A program made the translations under genes and the position numbers. A DNA stretch of 64,000 nt, from assembly GCA_003963305.1 (NCBI GenBank), contig RXJR01000002.1, forward strand, positions 83,638 through 147,637, read 5' to 3'. The DNA is from Candidatus Melainabacteria bacterium. GTDB taxonomy: Bacteria; Cyanobacteriota; Vampirovibrionia; Obscuribacterales; Obscuribacteraceae. Each line of letters opens with the position of its first letter. Within the stretch, counting starts at the first letter, position 1. Under the pieces are notes generated by a model. That model was not told the DNA's origin, did no database searches, and saw nothing but the letters and a program-made list of their open reading frames with translations. This document shows, piece by piece, positions 52,956 to 62,766 of this stretch.

Positions 52956-54572
52956 TTACTCCCACTCGATTGTGGCCGGCGGTTTGGATGTCACATCATA
53001 GACAACGCGGTTGATACCAGGAACCTCATTGACAATGCGCGACGAAATCGTCTCCAGTAAATCATAAGGAAGTCGCGCCCAATCAGCTGTCATCCCATCT
53101 TCACTGGTGACGGCACGAATGACGATTTGATTCTGGTACGTACGCTGGTCACCCATGACGCCGACAGAGAGCGTTGGCAGAAGCACACCGAAAATCTGCC
53201 AGACCTGCTTATACAAGCCGTGTGCTTTGATTTCCTCGCGGATAATCCAATCGGCTTCGCGCAACGTTTTCAACCTTTCTTTTGTGACTTCTCCAAGCAC
53301 ACGGATGGCCAACCCTGGACCAGGGAAAGGATGGCGCTCTCTGATGCCTTCCGGCACTTCGAGTTCCTTAGCCACTTTACGCACTTCGTCCTTGAACAAC
53401 TTCGCAAACGGCTCAACCAGCTTGAACTGCAAATCTTTCGGAAGTCCGCCTACATTGTGGTGAGATTTGATTTTTACAGCGACTCGATCACCTGTTTTGG
53501 GATCTATTTTCGTACCAGCAGACTCAATCACGTCCGGATAGAGCGTGCCTTGCGCCAGGAAATCAAACGGTCCCAGACGTTTCGACTCAGCTTCAAAAAC
53601 ACGAATGAACTCCGCACCGATCGCCTTTCGTTTCTCTTCCGGATCAGTTACACCTTTCAACTTCTCAATGAATCGATCGCGCGCTTTGATAAAGTGCACG
53701 TGGATTTTGAAATCGTTCTCAAAAGTATCAACCAGCCACTCCGGCTCGTTCTTCCTCATAAATCCCTGGTCGATGAACATACACGTAAGGTTATCGCCAA
53801 TCGCTTTGTGCAGCAAAAATGCCAGAGTGGAGCTATCGACTCCTCCTGAAAGAGCGAGCAAAACGCGCTTTCCTTGTGTCCTCTGCCGAACATCTTCAAT
53901 TGCCTGATCGATAAACTGCGCCATCGTCCAGCTCTGAGTGCATTTACAAATATCGACAACAAAGTTCTTCAAAACCTGCTGCCCGCCTCGTGTATGAACA
54001 ACTTCAGGGTGGAATTGCACACCATAGAATTTGCGCACATCATCAGCAATTGCCGCAACCGGTGTAGCCATTGTTCTTGCTACAACAGAGAAACCTTCAG
54101 GTAAAACAGCAACACTATCACCATGGCTCATCCAACTCTCCATTGCGGGATCGAGTGAATTGAACAAATCTCCATGGTGAACGATAGTGAGCATGGCGCG
54201 ACCGAATTCTTTCACCGTCGCCGCTTCCACAGTGCCGCCCAGGTCTTGCGCCATCAACTGCATGCCGTAACAGACGCCCAACACGGGAATACCGAGTTTG
54301 TAGATCTCCGGGTCGCACTTTGGCGCTTTCGGTTCGTACACGCTTGCCGGTCCGCCTGACAAAATCACGCCCTTCGGGTTGAGTCGCTTCAATTCAGCTG
54401 CGCTGATGCTGCAGGAAAGCAATTCGGAGTAGGTATTGAACTCCCGCACCCGCCTGGCTATCAACTGTGAATATTGAGATCCAAAATCTAAAATTGCGAT
54501 GCTATCGGCCAGTGAATTGTCGGCTAGGGTCTCTGTGCCTTTCTGGACAGTCTCGGCTTTTGTAGAGGTCAC
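52956..54572 (-). CDS. guaA: GMP synthase (glutamine-hydrolysing)
   Basis: A 538-residue cytoplasmic enzyme that converts XMP to GMP with glutamine and ATP. The class I amidotransferase half has [35 protein letters not shown] with catalytic Cys101, and FHPEVVHT; the synthetase half has [12 protein letters not shown] (the ATP pyrophosphatase loop) and GRRHP-like [11 protein letters not shown]. The C-terminus [16 protein letters not shown] is the family ending. The start is GTG 54572 with an AAAGGAG ribosome site; starts up to 54608 in frame are unlikely. It is a housekeeping gene, unrelated to its neighbours. Confidence 0.96.
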   Translation of the reverse strand: MTSTKAETVQKGTETLADNSLADSIAILDFGSQYSQLIARRVREFNTYSELLSCSISAAELKRLNPKGVILSGGPASVYEPKAPKCDPEIYKLGIPVLGVCYGMQLMAQDLGGTVEAATVKEFGRAMLTIVHHGDLFNSLDPAMESWMSHGDSVAVLPEGFSVVARTMATPVAAIADDVRKFYGVQFHPEVVHTRGGQQVLKNFVVDICKCTQSWTMAQFIDQAIEDVRQRTQGKRVLLALSGGVDSSTLAFLLHKAIGDNLTCMFIDQGFMRKNEPEWLVDTFENDFKIHVHFIKARDRFIEKLKGVTDPEEKRKAIGAEFIRVFEAESKRLGPFDFLAQGTLYPDVIESAGTKIDPKTGDRVAVKIKSHHNVGGLPKDLQFKLVEPFAKLFKDEVRKVAKELEVPEGIRERHPFPGPGLAIRVLGEVTKERLKTLREADWIIREEIKAHGLYKQVWQIFGVLLPTLSVGVMGDQRTYQNQIVIRAVTSEDGMTADWARLPYDLLETISSRIVNEVPGINRVVYDVTSKPPATIEWE

Positions 54573-54736
54573 GGCAATACTCCTTTCACGGTGACCTATT
54601 ATGAACATAAATCCCGGTCAAGTGCCAGTCGATAGCAGCCTCTAGCCATGATTGTTTGGAAACTTTTTGTCTCTGCCGCTATTGCCATGAAATCAGCCTT
54701 GAGCGACTTGTCATGCTGGTATATTGCAAATTAGCG

Positions 54737-55996
54737 ATGTCAATTGAAATATTAAACCGAATCGTGAAAGAGTCTATGCCCGTGCTCTTCGCCGTGCTTG
54801 CAGCAGGTTGGCTGGGCTGGTTTTTTCTGCAACCGTTCAACGGAAAAATCAGCGACTTTCCTCAATATTACGCGCCTGCACGTCTTATTTGCGGCGGGCA
54901 TGGCGCGCAATGCTACGACTTTAGTGTCATTTCAAAAATGCAGCATGACTCGTTTCCAGACATGGGCGACCGATCGGCAGTGCCCACTTATCTGCCTCCA
55001 CCATCTTTGATCTGGTTTTTGCCATTTGGCTTGATGGGTGGTTCAGAGGCATTTTTAGCCTGGAAACTAGTGCAGCTGCTTGCCCTAATTGGAGCGATTC
55101 TCCTTTTACGAGATACTTTCACACTGAGACGAAAAGCCCTCTGCTGGCTGATTGCCGGCATAGGAATTTGTGGACCGGCATTCGCGGCTACACAACTGGG
55201 GCAGATCTCCATGCCGATTCTCTTTGCGCTTTCTCTTCTAATCTGGGGGTTTAAGCGCGACAAAATCTGGGTCGCCGCCGTCGCACTCAGCCTTCTCATG
55301 CTCAAACCGCAAGAAGGACTGCCCTTGTTGGTCTACATGGCAGGCGCCAGACGCTACAAAGTGATTGGCTTTTCAGCGGTGGTGCTGCTGGCCGCCTCGC
55401 TTGTCGTTGCCTGCCTGATTGGCCCCCACGGAATAATGGATTACTTCTCTTCACTCAACTCCGGATTGGGAAAAGAGCAAAGCATGCTCATGCAGCCTGA
55501 ATTAGGACCAACAGTAAGAGGACAATTACTGCGCCTTGCACCGGAGAGCAGGTCGCTAATAGCGCTTGCCAGTGGCGCATTAATGCTTCTTTCCTGGGCA
55601 TTCATATTTTTGAGCGGCAGAAAGTTTGCTAAAAACCCGGACTGGCTCGAGGCTGGACTGCTGATAGCAATGCCTCTTGGGCTTCTTACAGCACTTCACT
55701 TTCACTCCTACGACCTGACACTGTTGATACCAAGCCTGGTGCTGGTGATGTCAGGGCCGCTTGAATCTATTACTCCGCCATGGCTTCTGCTGTCCGGGTT
55801 TCTTGTAGTGGGCACGTTTATGGTGCCCTTCTACATGTACATCCACTGGGACTATCTGCTTAAAGAGCACTGGCTGCTGAACCCCCACTTCTTCGCGCTG
55901 GCAGCACTGACTGCCGGTCTAACTTACCTGGCCTATAAATATCCGGACCAGATTCAAAAACGCTCCGTTCAAGTTGATGCCAGCACAAACGACTAG
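54737..55996 (+). CDS. GT87 (DUF2029)-like membrane glycosyltransferase
   Basis: A 419-residue protein with ten or so membrane spans. FSDFPQYYAPARLI-like sequence (KISDFPQYYAPARLICGG) after the first span and YLPPPSLIWFLPFGLMGG match the GT87 family of polyprenyl-phosphomannose-dependent transferases, including mycobacterial PimE-like enzymes. The Asp in the first loop is the likely catalytic base. ATG 54737 is chosen because the first membrane span starts 12 residues later. It is divergent from guaA. Confidence 0.8.
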   Translation: MSIEILNRIVKESMPVLFAVLAAGWLGWFFLQPFNGKISDFPQYYAPARLICGGHGAQCYDFSVISKMQHDSFPDMGDRSAVPTYLPPPSLIWFLPFGLMGGSEAFLAWKLVQLLALIGAILLLRDTFTLRRKALCWLIAGIGICGPAFAATQLGQISMPILFALSLLIWGFKRDKIWVAAVALSLLMLKPQEGLPLLVYMAGARRYKVIGFSAVVLLAASLVVACLIGPHGIMDYFSSLNSGLGKEQSMLMQPELGPTVRGQLLRLAPESRSLIALASGALMLLSWAFIFLSGRKFAKNPDWLEAGLLIAMPLGLLTALHFHSYDLTLLIPSLVLVMSGPLESITPPWLLLSGFLVVGTFMVPFYMYIHWDYLLKEHWLLNPHFFALAALTAGLTYLAYKYPDQIQKRSVQVDASTND

Positions 55997-56000
55997 TTCA

Positions 56001-57188
56001 CTAACGAACAACTCGCTCAAGTCCCTTAAAGACTGTATCCAATTGCTCAAACGTGTTGAAGTATCCGAAGCTAAATCGCAACAGTCCACGATCAACAGTA
56101 TTTAGAGTTTCATGCGCTTTGAATGCGCAATGCAAGCCCGCTCTGACAGCCACCATAAATTCTATGTTGAGCAAATCTGCCGCCCGATCTGGTGTCAAAT
56201 TTTCCAGCTCTATAGAAACGACTGGCACAATCTCAGAAGGCGAAGGCAAGCGCTTCTCTAAGTAAGTATTCCCGACCACCCTGATCCAGCTTTTGGAAAA
56301 GCACCACTCCAGAAAAGCTGTCGTCAATTGATATTCGTGAGCGGCGATGCTCTCAGCACCCGTATTCTCAATAAACTCAACCCCTGCGCCCATCGCGGCG
56401 ATTGCCGGCCCGGGCAACGATCCCGGCTCTAATCGATCTGGAAGATCAGGGGGCATATCGAGAGACTCTGAAGCAGAACCCGTTCCACCGAAAATTGTTG
56501 GAGAGAGACTGTCACTATCGCGCACGAAAAGCAGACCGGCGCCGGCACTACCAAACAAGCCCTTATGACCCGGAGCAGCCCAGAAACTAACGCCTGGATA
56601 CTGGCCGGGGCTATCGAATTCAGAACCAGCAGTCTGAGCCGCATCAACCAGAAGTGGAACTTCTCTGCCAGCACAGACTGACGCCACCACTTCAAGAGAT
56701 AGACGTTCACCGGTAACGTTGCTCGCCTCTGAAACAACACACAATGCCGGTCTGCAGTTGTCGAGATATCGCTCCAGTTCAACTTGATCGATAATTCCTC
56801 GACGAGCGTAAGGGAGCACCACCACTTTCAAATTCAATTTCTTGTGCAGCTCATTTAGCGTCCGCGTCACTGCATTGTGCTCAAGTGGTCCAGTGACGAC
56901 GCAATCGCCCTCTTTAAGCGGCAGTCCGCGCAACACCATATTGATGGAGTAGGTGCATCCCGGAGTAAAAATCACTCTCTCCGAATTTGAAACGCCCAAA
57001 AAACGGGCCAGATTTTGACGAACATCGAAGATCTTTCGCGCCGAATTTAAAGCAAGCTCATGGGCAGCCCGTCCGGGATTACCGGCATGGCGAAAGTATT
57101 GATCGTGAGCGGCATAAACGCTCGCCGGCTTAGGGTAACTGGTGGCCGCATTGTCAAAATAAATCGGCTTTTCGCTGGAATCCGACAT
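56001..57188 (-). CDS. cysteine desulfurase-like class V aminotransferase (EF2568 type)
   Basis: A 395-residue PLP enzyme. IYFDNAATSYPKPASVYAA starts it, with AHAGNPGRA-like GNPGRAAHELAL near residue 35; FTPGCTYSINMVL, LEHNAVTRTL and LLVDAAQTAG form the PLP pocket; APGHKGLFG has PLP Lys209; and VRAGLHCAFKAHETL has the likely active-site Cys. These features fit the subgroup TIGR01977, which often travels with selenium-carrier genes. Here a DUF3343 gene lies 3.6 kb away. It would remove sulfur or selenium from cysteine or selenocysteine. It diverges from the regulator at 57240, with 51 bases between. Confidence 0.82.
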   Translation of the reverse strand: MSDSSEKPIYFDNAATSYPKPASVYAAHDQYFRHAGNPGRAAHELALNSARKIFDVRQNLARFLGVSNSERVIFTPGCTYSINMVLRGLPLKEGDCVVTGPLEHNAVTRTLNELHKKLNLKVVVLPYARRGIIDQVELERYLDNCRPALCVVSEASNVTGERLSLEVVASVCAGREVPLLVDAAQTAGSEFDSPGQYPGVSFWAAPGHKGLFGSAGAGLLFVRDSDSLSPTIFGGTGSASESLDMPPDLPDRLEPGSLPGPAIAAMGAGVEFIENTGAESIAAHEYQLTTAFLEWCFSKSWIRVVGNTYLEKRLPSPSEIVPVVSIELENLTPDRAADLLNIEFMVAVRAGLHCAFKAHETLNTVDRGLLRFSFGYFNTFEQLDTVFKGLERVVR

Positions 57189-57239
57189 GCTCGCCTTAAC
57201 CGCAATCCTTAGCCACCGTCATGCTAGGATTATCTGCTT

Positions 57240-57917
57240 ATGGCGAAGATATTACTAGTTGAAGACGACAAAAACTTAGCGATGCTTGTCAAAGATGGCA
57301 TCAGCTTTGAAAATCACATAGTCGATATTGTGCATGACGGGCAGGAAGGAATGGATGTTCTCAGGTCGGTTAATTACGAGCTGGTCATTCTCGACTGGGA
57401 TCTGCCGAAAGTTTCCGGGCTGGAAATATTGCAAAATTTGAGAGCAAGAGGTTCGCACACGCCGGTTCTCATGCTCACAGGCAAGAATCAGATTATCGAT
57501 AAGGAACGCGGTTTCCAATCCGGAGCAGACGATTACTTAACCAAACCATTTCACATCAAAGAACTATCGGCCCGTATCACGGCACTGCTGAGAAGACCCT
57601 CGCTGCTAGCCGCTTCCGATATAACTGTAGGCGATCTGAAAATTGACCTGACGCTTCATCGCGTCACCCGAAACGGCAATGAAATTCAGCTAGCGCGACT
57701 GGAGTTCGCCGTACTGGAATTTCTGGTGCGCAACAAGGGACAGGTATTCAGCAATGACGTGCTTCTCGAGAGAGTATGGCCGGTCGATTCAGAGCGAAGC
57801 CCTGAAAGCGTTCGCACATTGATCAAAAAATTGCGCAATAAACTCGACAACGGTGGTCCAACTTTGATCCACAACGTGCATGGAGTTGGCTACAAATTCG
57901 AAGCGCCGAAAGAATAG
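57240..57917 (+). CDS. OmpR-family response regulator
   Basis: A 225-residue two-domain regulator. Receiver: LLVEDDKNLAMLVKDG, phosphoacceptor Asp52 (ILDWDLPKVSG) and DDYLTKPFH. Effector: LEFAVLEFLVRNKGQVFS, SVRTLIKKLRNKL and VHGVGYKFEAP. It is a close relative of the regulator at 45286. No kinase is adjacent; the orphan kinase at 19637 is a possible partner. A short gap separates it from the divergent cysteine desulfurase-like gene. Confidence 0.9.
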   Translation: MAKILLVEDDKNLAMLVKDGISFENHIVDIVHDGQEGMDVLRSVNYELVILDWDLPKVSGLEILQNLRARGSHTPVLMLTGKNQIIDKERGFQSGADDYLTKPFHIKELSARITALLRRPSLLAASDITVGDLKIDLTLHRVTRNGNEIQLARLEFAVLEFLVRNKGQVFSNDVLLERVWPVDSERSPESVRTLIKKLRNKLDNGGPTLIHNVHGVGYKFEAPKE

Positions 57918-58028
57918 TTTCAGCCGGTCCTTAAACGAACATCTTAAGTGAAGCGCCAGCGGACGAAATAGCTTCGTGCTAGCATTTCCACAGTCGGATT
58001 CGTATCTCAGCTTTTGCCCCGAGGTTGA

Positions 58029-60290
58029 ATGTTTTTGCGCTACTCGCAAATCGCCGCCACGCTATTGATCAGCAGCTTAATGCTGCAATCATGCACTGGA
58101 AAATTCTCCTTCGAAAATTCGGCCCAGAGCAAAACGCGCTCTTTATCAACCATTCTCACAGACGATAGTGGCTCGCCAGCGCAGCTAACTGCCTCTCTAA
58201 GAGATTACCTGTCGGCAGAAGGACTGACCGAGCACCAGAAGGCCGAAGCATCATACGTGCTCGCCCGCCTGCAACAACAAACTACTCCTTTCGACAGCAA
58301 ATCAGCTGATCCCAAAAGCAACGGCAGCGAGCGCTTAACCGACACGATAAGGCTTTTCGACGATGCTTCGCAGCTGCCTGCTCTGGCTGAGCGGTCGGCT
58401 GTGCATATCGTGGAGATAGCCACAACTATCGGTGATGAAGAACGTGCAAGAGCGGCGCTCGAGTATTTGAAACGTAAAACAACCGGGGTTGACAGGGCGC
58501 GTTATCAATACCAGATCGGGCAATCCGAGATGCGCACGCAAGAATTGGAGAAAGCGCAAGCACTCTTTATCGACTTGAAAAAACAGCATCCCGAAACTGA
58601 GTTCGCCAAAGCAGCCAACTATTACCTGGCTCAGATCGAGCTTTCCCAGGCTCAGGCCCAGAGTCAGACCCAACCACAAACACAGACCTCGCCAGAGCCG
58701 GCACAGAGAGCCGCCGTTTTGTTGCGCCAGTATATACACAGTGCTCCTGATGGGCGATTTGCTAATGACGCCATTGCCAAATTAAACGACCTGGTTAAGA
58801 CAGGGGTAACGCAACTGACAGAAGCAGATCATGACGCCTACGGACTGGTCTACTTCGCCAACGGCAGATATGCCGACGCTTTGTCACAATGGTCACACGC
58901 CAAACCCGGAATACACGCCATCAAACAAGCCATCTGTTATGCACGTACAGGCAAAAGTGCGATGGCGCAGCAGATTTTACTGCAAGCAATTCGAGCTCAA
59001 CCGTCTACGTCCTACGAAGCAACCGCAGCCTTGATCTCGGGTCCACTCTCTCGTGCGGACACTAAGACTTTCTGGCACGACATCCTCATGGCACATCCAG
59101 CCCGGGATGATGATCCGCTCTGGAACATCGCCATCCGCTCAGAGCCGGCCGAAGCTATTCCTTTATATAAGCGGATTCTGACCAAATATCCGACGTCGGA
59201 ATATTCACCCGAGTGCATCTGGTGGATATTCTGGGATTCAGCCAAACAATCCAAATCAGATCCGAGCAAGGCAACAGCCGCGCTGCAGTGGGCAAAGGAA
59301 GGCTTGACCAAATATCCGACCAGCAAAGCTGCGGCACGCCTGGGCTTCTGGAGCGGAAAGTTGTATGAACAACTGCATCAAACGGAAGCCGCAAAATTAT
59401 CCTATGAATTCTCAGCCACTCACTTCCCCTCTTACTATTACGGACACAGAGCGAAAGCGAGATTGCGACGGCTGGCCAGCAATGCACCAAACCCGGTGGC
59501 AGATCCAGCTAACGATCCAGGTTGGTCGACCAAACCAGCCCGAGTACCACCCAACCTTAAATGGCACTGGCCAAGCCCTTCTGAAATCATCTCTTACGAG
59601 CACATGGAAAAGCGCTACGGCGCAACAGTAACGGAACTCGTCAAACTCCACCAGTACGAAGAAGCTGTCGGCTTGCTACCCGAAAACACAGGTCCGGAGT
59701 TCAAAGCCAGTTTACTTGCTGCCGGCAGTAAACCGCTGCAAGCCATCAATGCCGCAAACAGAGATCTGACAGGCAATCCAAAACTCAATGAACGCTGGGG
59801 CATGGCCTACCCGCTCGAGTATAGCGAATCAATATCTTCCGAGGCCAAAGTGAATGGTGTCGACCCGCTTCTAGTGCACGCCTTAATCCGAGAAGAATCA
59901 CGATATAACCCAGATGCACTCAGTCGTGTCAAAGCACTGGGGTTAATGCAACTGATGCCTGGCACCGCATACGGTGTAGCCAAACGGTTGTCGGTGCCAT
60001 TATCAGGAACGCAGGAAGTATTAAAACCGGAAGTAAATATCAAGCTGGGCACCAATTACCTGGCTTACACACTGCACCGCTTCGACAATAACGCGCTTTT
60101 GGCAATCGCAAGCTATAACGGCGGTCCCAACGCTGTTCAGTCGTGGTTCCAACAACACAAACTGGCAGGCAATTCAGACTTCGATATTTTCGTGGAAAAC
60201 ATTCCGTTCCGAGAAACACGTGATTATGTGCGTAAGGTCTTTGGCTCATACTGGACTTACGAACAGCTATATGGTGGCAAAACCATTTAA
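58029..60290 (+). CDS. lipoprotein lytic transglycosylase (Slt-type) with TPR-like helical N-terminus
   Basis: A 753-residue protein. The signal TLLISSLMLQSC ends at a lipobox Cys at residue 22, so it is probably lipid-anchored. Residues about 60-580 are helical repeats of the Slt70 doughnut kind (YVLARLQQQ, AANYYLAQIELSQAQ, WGKLYEQ-like SGKLYEQLHQ). The C-terminal SLT domain has LIREESRYNPDALSRVKALG with catalytic Glu623, GLMQLMPGTAYGVAKRL, and LAIASYNGGPNAVQSW. It cleaves peptidoglycan glycan strands, with anhydro-muropeptide products. A Gln/Pro-rich tract (about 210-235) separates helical blocks. Confidence 0.88.
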   Translation: MFLRYSQIAATLLISSLMLQSCTGKFSFENSAQSKTRSLSTILTDDSGSPAQLTASLRDYLSAEGLTEHQKAEASYVLARLQQQTTPFDSKSADPKSNGSERLTDTIRLFDDASQLPALAERSAVHIVEIATTIGDEERARAALEYLKRKTTGVDRARYQYQIGQSEMRTQELEKAQALFIDLKKQHPETEFAKAANYYLAQIELSQAQAQSQTQPQTQTSPEPAQRAAVLLRQYIHSAPDGRFANDAIAKLNDLVKTGVTQLTEADHDAYGLVYFANGRYADALSQWSHAKPGIHAIKQAICYARTGKSAMAQQILLQAIRAQPSTSYEATAALISGPLSRADTKTFWHDILMAHPARDDDPLWNIAIRSEPAEAIPLYKRILTKYPTSEYSPECIWWIFWDSAKQSKSDPSKATAALQWAKEGLTKYPTSKAAARLGFWSGKLYEQLHQTEAAKLSYEFSATHFPSYYYGHRAKARLRRLASNAPNPVADPANDPGWSTKPARVPPNLKWHWPSPSEIISYEHMEKRYGATVTELVKLHQYEEAVGLLPENTGPEFKASLLAAGSKPLQAINAANRDLTGNPKLNERWGMAYPLEYSESISSEAKVNGVDPLLVHALIREESRYNPDALSRVKALGLMQLMPGTAYGVAKRLSVPLSGTQEVLKPEVNIKLGTNYLAYTLHRFDNNALLAIASYNGGPNAVQSWFQQHKLAGNSDFDIFVENIPFRETRDYVRKVFGSYWTYEQLYGGKTI

Positions 60291-60377
60291 CGGCGACACA
60301 CGCGCAGACGATGCAACAGCATAGCAATGGCGCACGCGCCAGTAGTACTGCATCCAGTGCGACAGGCTCTAAAACAA

Positions 60378-60406
60378 AACGAGCCAACTGAAAAGTTTGG
60401 CTCGTT
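60378..60406 (-). terminator. terminator of the zinc-ribbon gene, may act on both strands
   Basis: AACGAGCCAA at 60378-60387 pairs exactly with 60397-60406. On the minus strand the stem is followed by TTTGTTTT, 24 bases after the zinc-ribbon gene stop. Confidence 0.85.
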
Positions 60407-60429
60407 CAACAATTTAAGAGATCAGGCTC

Positions 60430-60645
60430 TTAGCTCAAAGCGGGCTTTTCTTGAGCTTTTTCTTTGTTGGCAGGCTGCATGCCAAACTTAGACCAGAATG
60501 CCGTTTTGGGCAATTTGGATGCCGGTGTTTGCTCTTCAACTGGAGCGGAACTTTTGAGCGAGGCCATATTAAAGCCGCAGGTATTACACCGTTGCTTATT
60601 TGCGGCGATTCTAAATTGACAACGTGGACAGAGATAGTACTGCAT
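60430..60645 (-). CDS. small zinc-ribbon protein
   Basis: A 71-residue protein. Residues 6-23 have CPRC and CNTC (CPRCQFRIAANKQRCNTCG), a rubredoxin-like zinc ribbon; the rest is charged and Pro/Lys-rich, probably disordered. The ATG has a good GAGGGG site. The function is unknown; such ribbons bind nucleic acid or protein partners. It is followed by a clear terminator. Confidence 0.75.
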   Translation of the reverse strand: MQYYLCPRCQFRIAANKQRCNTCGFNMASLKSSAPVEEQTPASKLPKTAFWSKFGMQPANKEKAQEKPALS

Positions 60646-60822
60646 AAGCCCCTCACTTTCTGATCGCAGTATAACACGGGAAATTAAGCCGGGAAGACAG
60701 TTTCAGGATGGAGCCCCGTGATTTCTCCACATTTTTACCTGTTTCTTACTTTGCAACGCCTGGGCAATTATTATTAGGAGCGAAAAACGCAAAAATTGCA
60801 ACTACAAATTTTGAGGCAGTCT

Positions 60823-61068
60823 ATGCAGCACGCGGTTCGACTCATCGTTACCTTCAAAACCCTGCACCAGGTGCTGGCAGCTGAGAAAGCCTTGCGAGAA
60901 GCAAATCCGGTTGTTTTCAAGATTCGACCAACACCTACCCCCCCAGGTCTATCTACCTCGATTTGCGGCATGTCAATCGAAATTCTAGAGGTTGGTCAGA
61001 AAGAAGACATCCTGGAATTTTTGACAGCCAGAGCCATGACACCAAGCGGTGTTTTTGAGATTAACTAG
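60823..61068 (+). CDS. DUF3343 (putative Se/S carrier) protein
   Basis: An 81-residue protein. HQVLAAEKALREANPVVF and RPTPTPPGLSTSICGMSIEI fit DUF3343, which has a PTP...S.CG motif; Cys48 is the conserved carrier Cys. DUF3343 proteins are proposed to carry sulfur or selenium. The desulfurase-like gene at 56001-57188 is the natural partner by known association. The start is ATG 60823 with GAGG upstream. Confidence 0.8.
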   Translation: MQHAVRLIVTFKTLHQVLAAEKALREANPVVFKIRPTPTPPGLSTSICGMSIEILEVGQKEDILEFLTARAMTPSGVFEIN

Positions 61069-61092
61069 CGGGTTTCTAGAACCGGATTTCAA

Positions 61093-62766
61093 ATGGTTTC
61101 AAAATCGTTTCAGGGCTCCAGAAAGCACGCCCTGATATCCATTCAAGATGTTTGCAAAGCGGCAGTATATGCAATACTGGTGCTTTATCGGCGCAAATTT
61201 ACCATGGTCAAATTTATTCCGCTCGCCATCGTCGCAACATTTATTGTCTTTCTCTTTCTTTACGGTGCTTGCATTAGCGGCATTGTTCTGAAAGAGCCGG
61301 ATATCTGCTTTCTTCTTGCAAGCGGAAGATGGATTGTTGAGCACGGGCAATTGCCGAGCAGCGACCCGTTTTCCTACTCAACGATTTATCACGACCAGCC
61401 ATATGTCATTGAAAAGTGGCTCACTGAAATTATCTTCTTTGGTCTGTGGAAGTGGACAACTCCTGCCGGACTGCTCGTCTTCGACGCGATAATTTTGACA
61501 CTCACATTCACGATAATGCCTTATCGCTTCCTGAAACTGAATGGTGTAAGCGGACTGAAAGCTTTGTTACTGACCTCGCTTGCTACCTTCACTTCCTTTT
61601 GCCACCTGGCTGTGAGACCGGAAATTTTTTCGTACCTTATAGTAGCCATCTACCTCGAGATCCTGATGCGCTTGCGTGAGCGCAACACAACTTTCCATTA
61701 CCAGTCGGTCATCGTCCTCGTTCTTCTCATGGCGCTCTGGTCAAATTTGCACACTCTCTTTATAGTCGGGCTGATGATTCTGGCTTTCTATTCAGTCTGC
61801 CTCGCACTCGAAAGAGCCCTCCATTTCACACAAGAAAAAATGGACTGGACCGCTCCCATTGCTTTCGTTCTGAGCATTCCCGCAACGCTGGTAACGCCTT
61901 ATGGTTTTACGCTCTGGAGATATCTGCCCAATATATTCGGACCATTCAACGACACTAATAACGAAATGCAGCCCATCGGTCCGTCTAATTTCAAAACGAT
62001 TACGCTTTATCCCTTTTACCTGATGATTACAGTTTGTCTGGTCGTATTTTTCAGGAACGCATTTAAGAGACCGACCAAATCAGGTGAGCTGTTCTTTAAA
62101 TTGCTGCTTCCAGTCGGTATCGCAGGTGGTATTAAAACAATCAGAACCATTCCTATCTCCGATCTGTTTGCTTCCGCCGGGCTGGCTCAGATATGCGGCA
62201 GTGCAAGGCAGAGAACAGACGTGACTGAGGGCGACTCAGCAAATGAAACAGTACAGGCAAGCAAAATTGCTCTGATCGACAAAAGTATCGATGAACTCTG
62301 CCAACCGATGCAACCAATGTGGGTGGCTCTGACGCTCCTGGTCGTGTCAGCCGGAGCTTACGTCATGACAATAATTATTCCACCTGAAATTCCACAAGAC
62401 AGCGCCGCCTTCCAACCTCCGGCCAGAGCAATTGAGTTCATCGCCAAAAACAGACCGAAAGGGCGCATGTTGAACGATCCGCACTTCGGCAATGTTCTCA
62501 TGTGGCAACTTGCCGATGCGCCGCCGGTTTTTATCGATTCACGTTACAACCTCTACGGCAACACCCTCTTGCAAGATTTTTGGAAAATGGCGGAGAATAA
62601 ACCAGAGTCACAACAGCTCCTGGACAAGTATTCAATCGACTGGGTTTTTCTAAATCCAAAGATGCAATTGGTCAAAGCACTGTCGCAAAATCCGGAGTGG
62701 ACAGTGCTCTTTCAAGACTCCAACAGCGCTATAGTGGCTCGCAAAACTCCAAGACAGGAAAGATAG
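61093..62766 (+). CDS. GT-C-type membrane protein, paralogue of the 41589-43205 gene
   Basis: About 557 residues (520 from the alternative ATG at 61204). Eight to ten membrane spans and a soluble C-terminal domain. It shares LKEPDICFLLASGRWIVEHG, LPSSDPFSYSTIYH and VFIDSRYNLYG with the paralogue at 41589. The acidic residue after the first span and the C-terminal VFIDSRY motif suggest a polyprenyl-phosphate-sugar transferase, or a related GT-C protein. GGA upstream of 61093 is the only hint of a ribosome site. The following epimerase starts at the base after the stop, so the two are coupled. Confidence 0.72.
   Translation: MVSKSFQGSRKHALISIQDVCKAAVYAILVLYRRKFTMVKFIPLAIVATFIVFLFLYGACISGIVLKEPDICFLLASGRWIVEHGQLPSSDPFSYSTIYHDQPYVIEKWLTEIIFFGLWKWTTPAGLLVFDAIILTLTFTIMPYRFLKLNGVSGLKALLLTSLATFTSFCHLAVRPEIFSYLIVAIYLEILMRLRERNTTFHYQSVIVLVLLMALWSNLHTLFIVGLMILAFYSVCLALERALHFTQEKMDWTAPIAFVLSIPATLVTPYGFTLWRYLPNIFGPFNDTNNEMQPIGPSNFKTITLYPFYLMITVCLVVFFRNAFKRPTKSGELFFKLLLPVGIAGGIKTIRTIPISDLFASAGLAQICGSARQRTDVTEGDSANETVQASKIALIDKSIDELCQPMQPMWVALTLLVVSAGAYVMTIIIPPEIPQDSAAFQPPARAIEFIAKNRPKGRMLNDPHFGNVLMWQLADAPPVFIDSRYNLYGNTLLQDFWKMAENKPESQQLLDKYSIDWVFLNPKMQLVKALSQNPEWTVLFQDSNSAIVARKTPRQER

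Noticed and set aside
53127..53849. 240-residue plus-strand frame opposite guaA
   Set aside because: Shadow of the well-supported guaA gene; no ribosome site.
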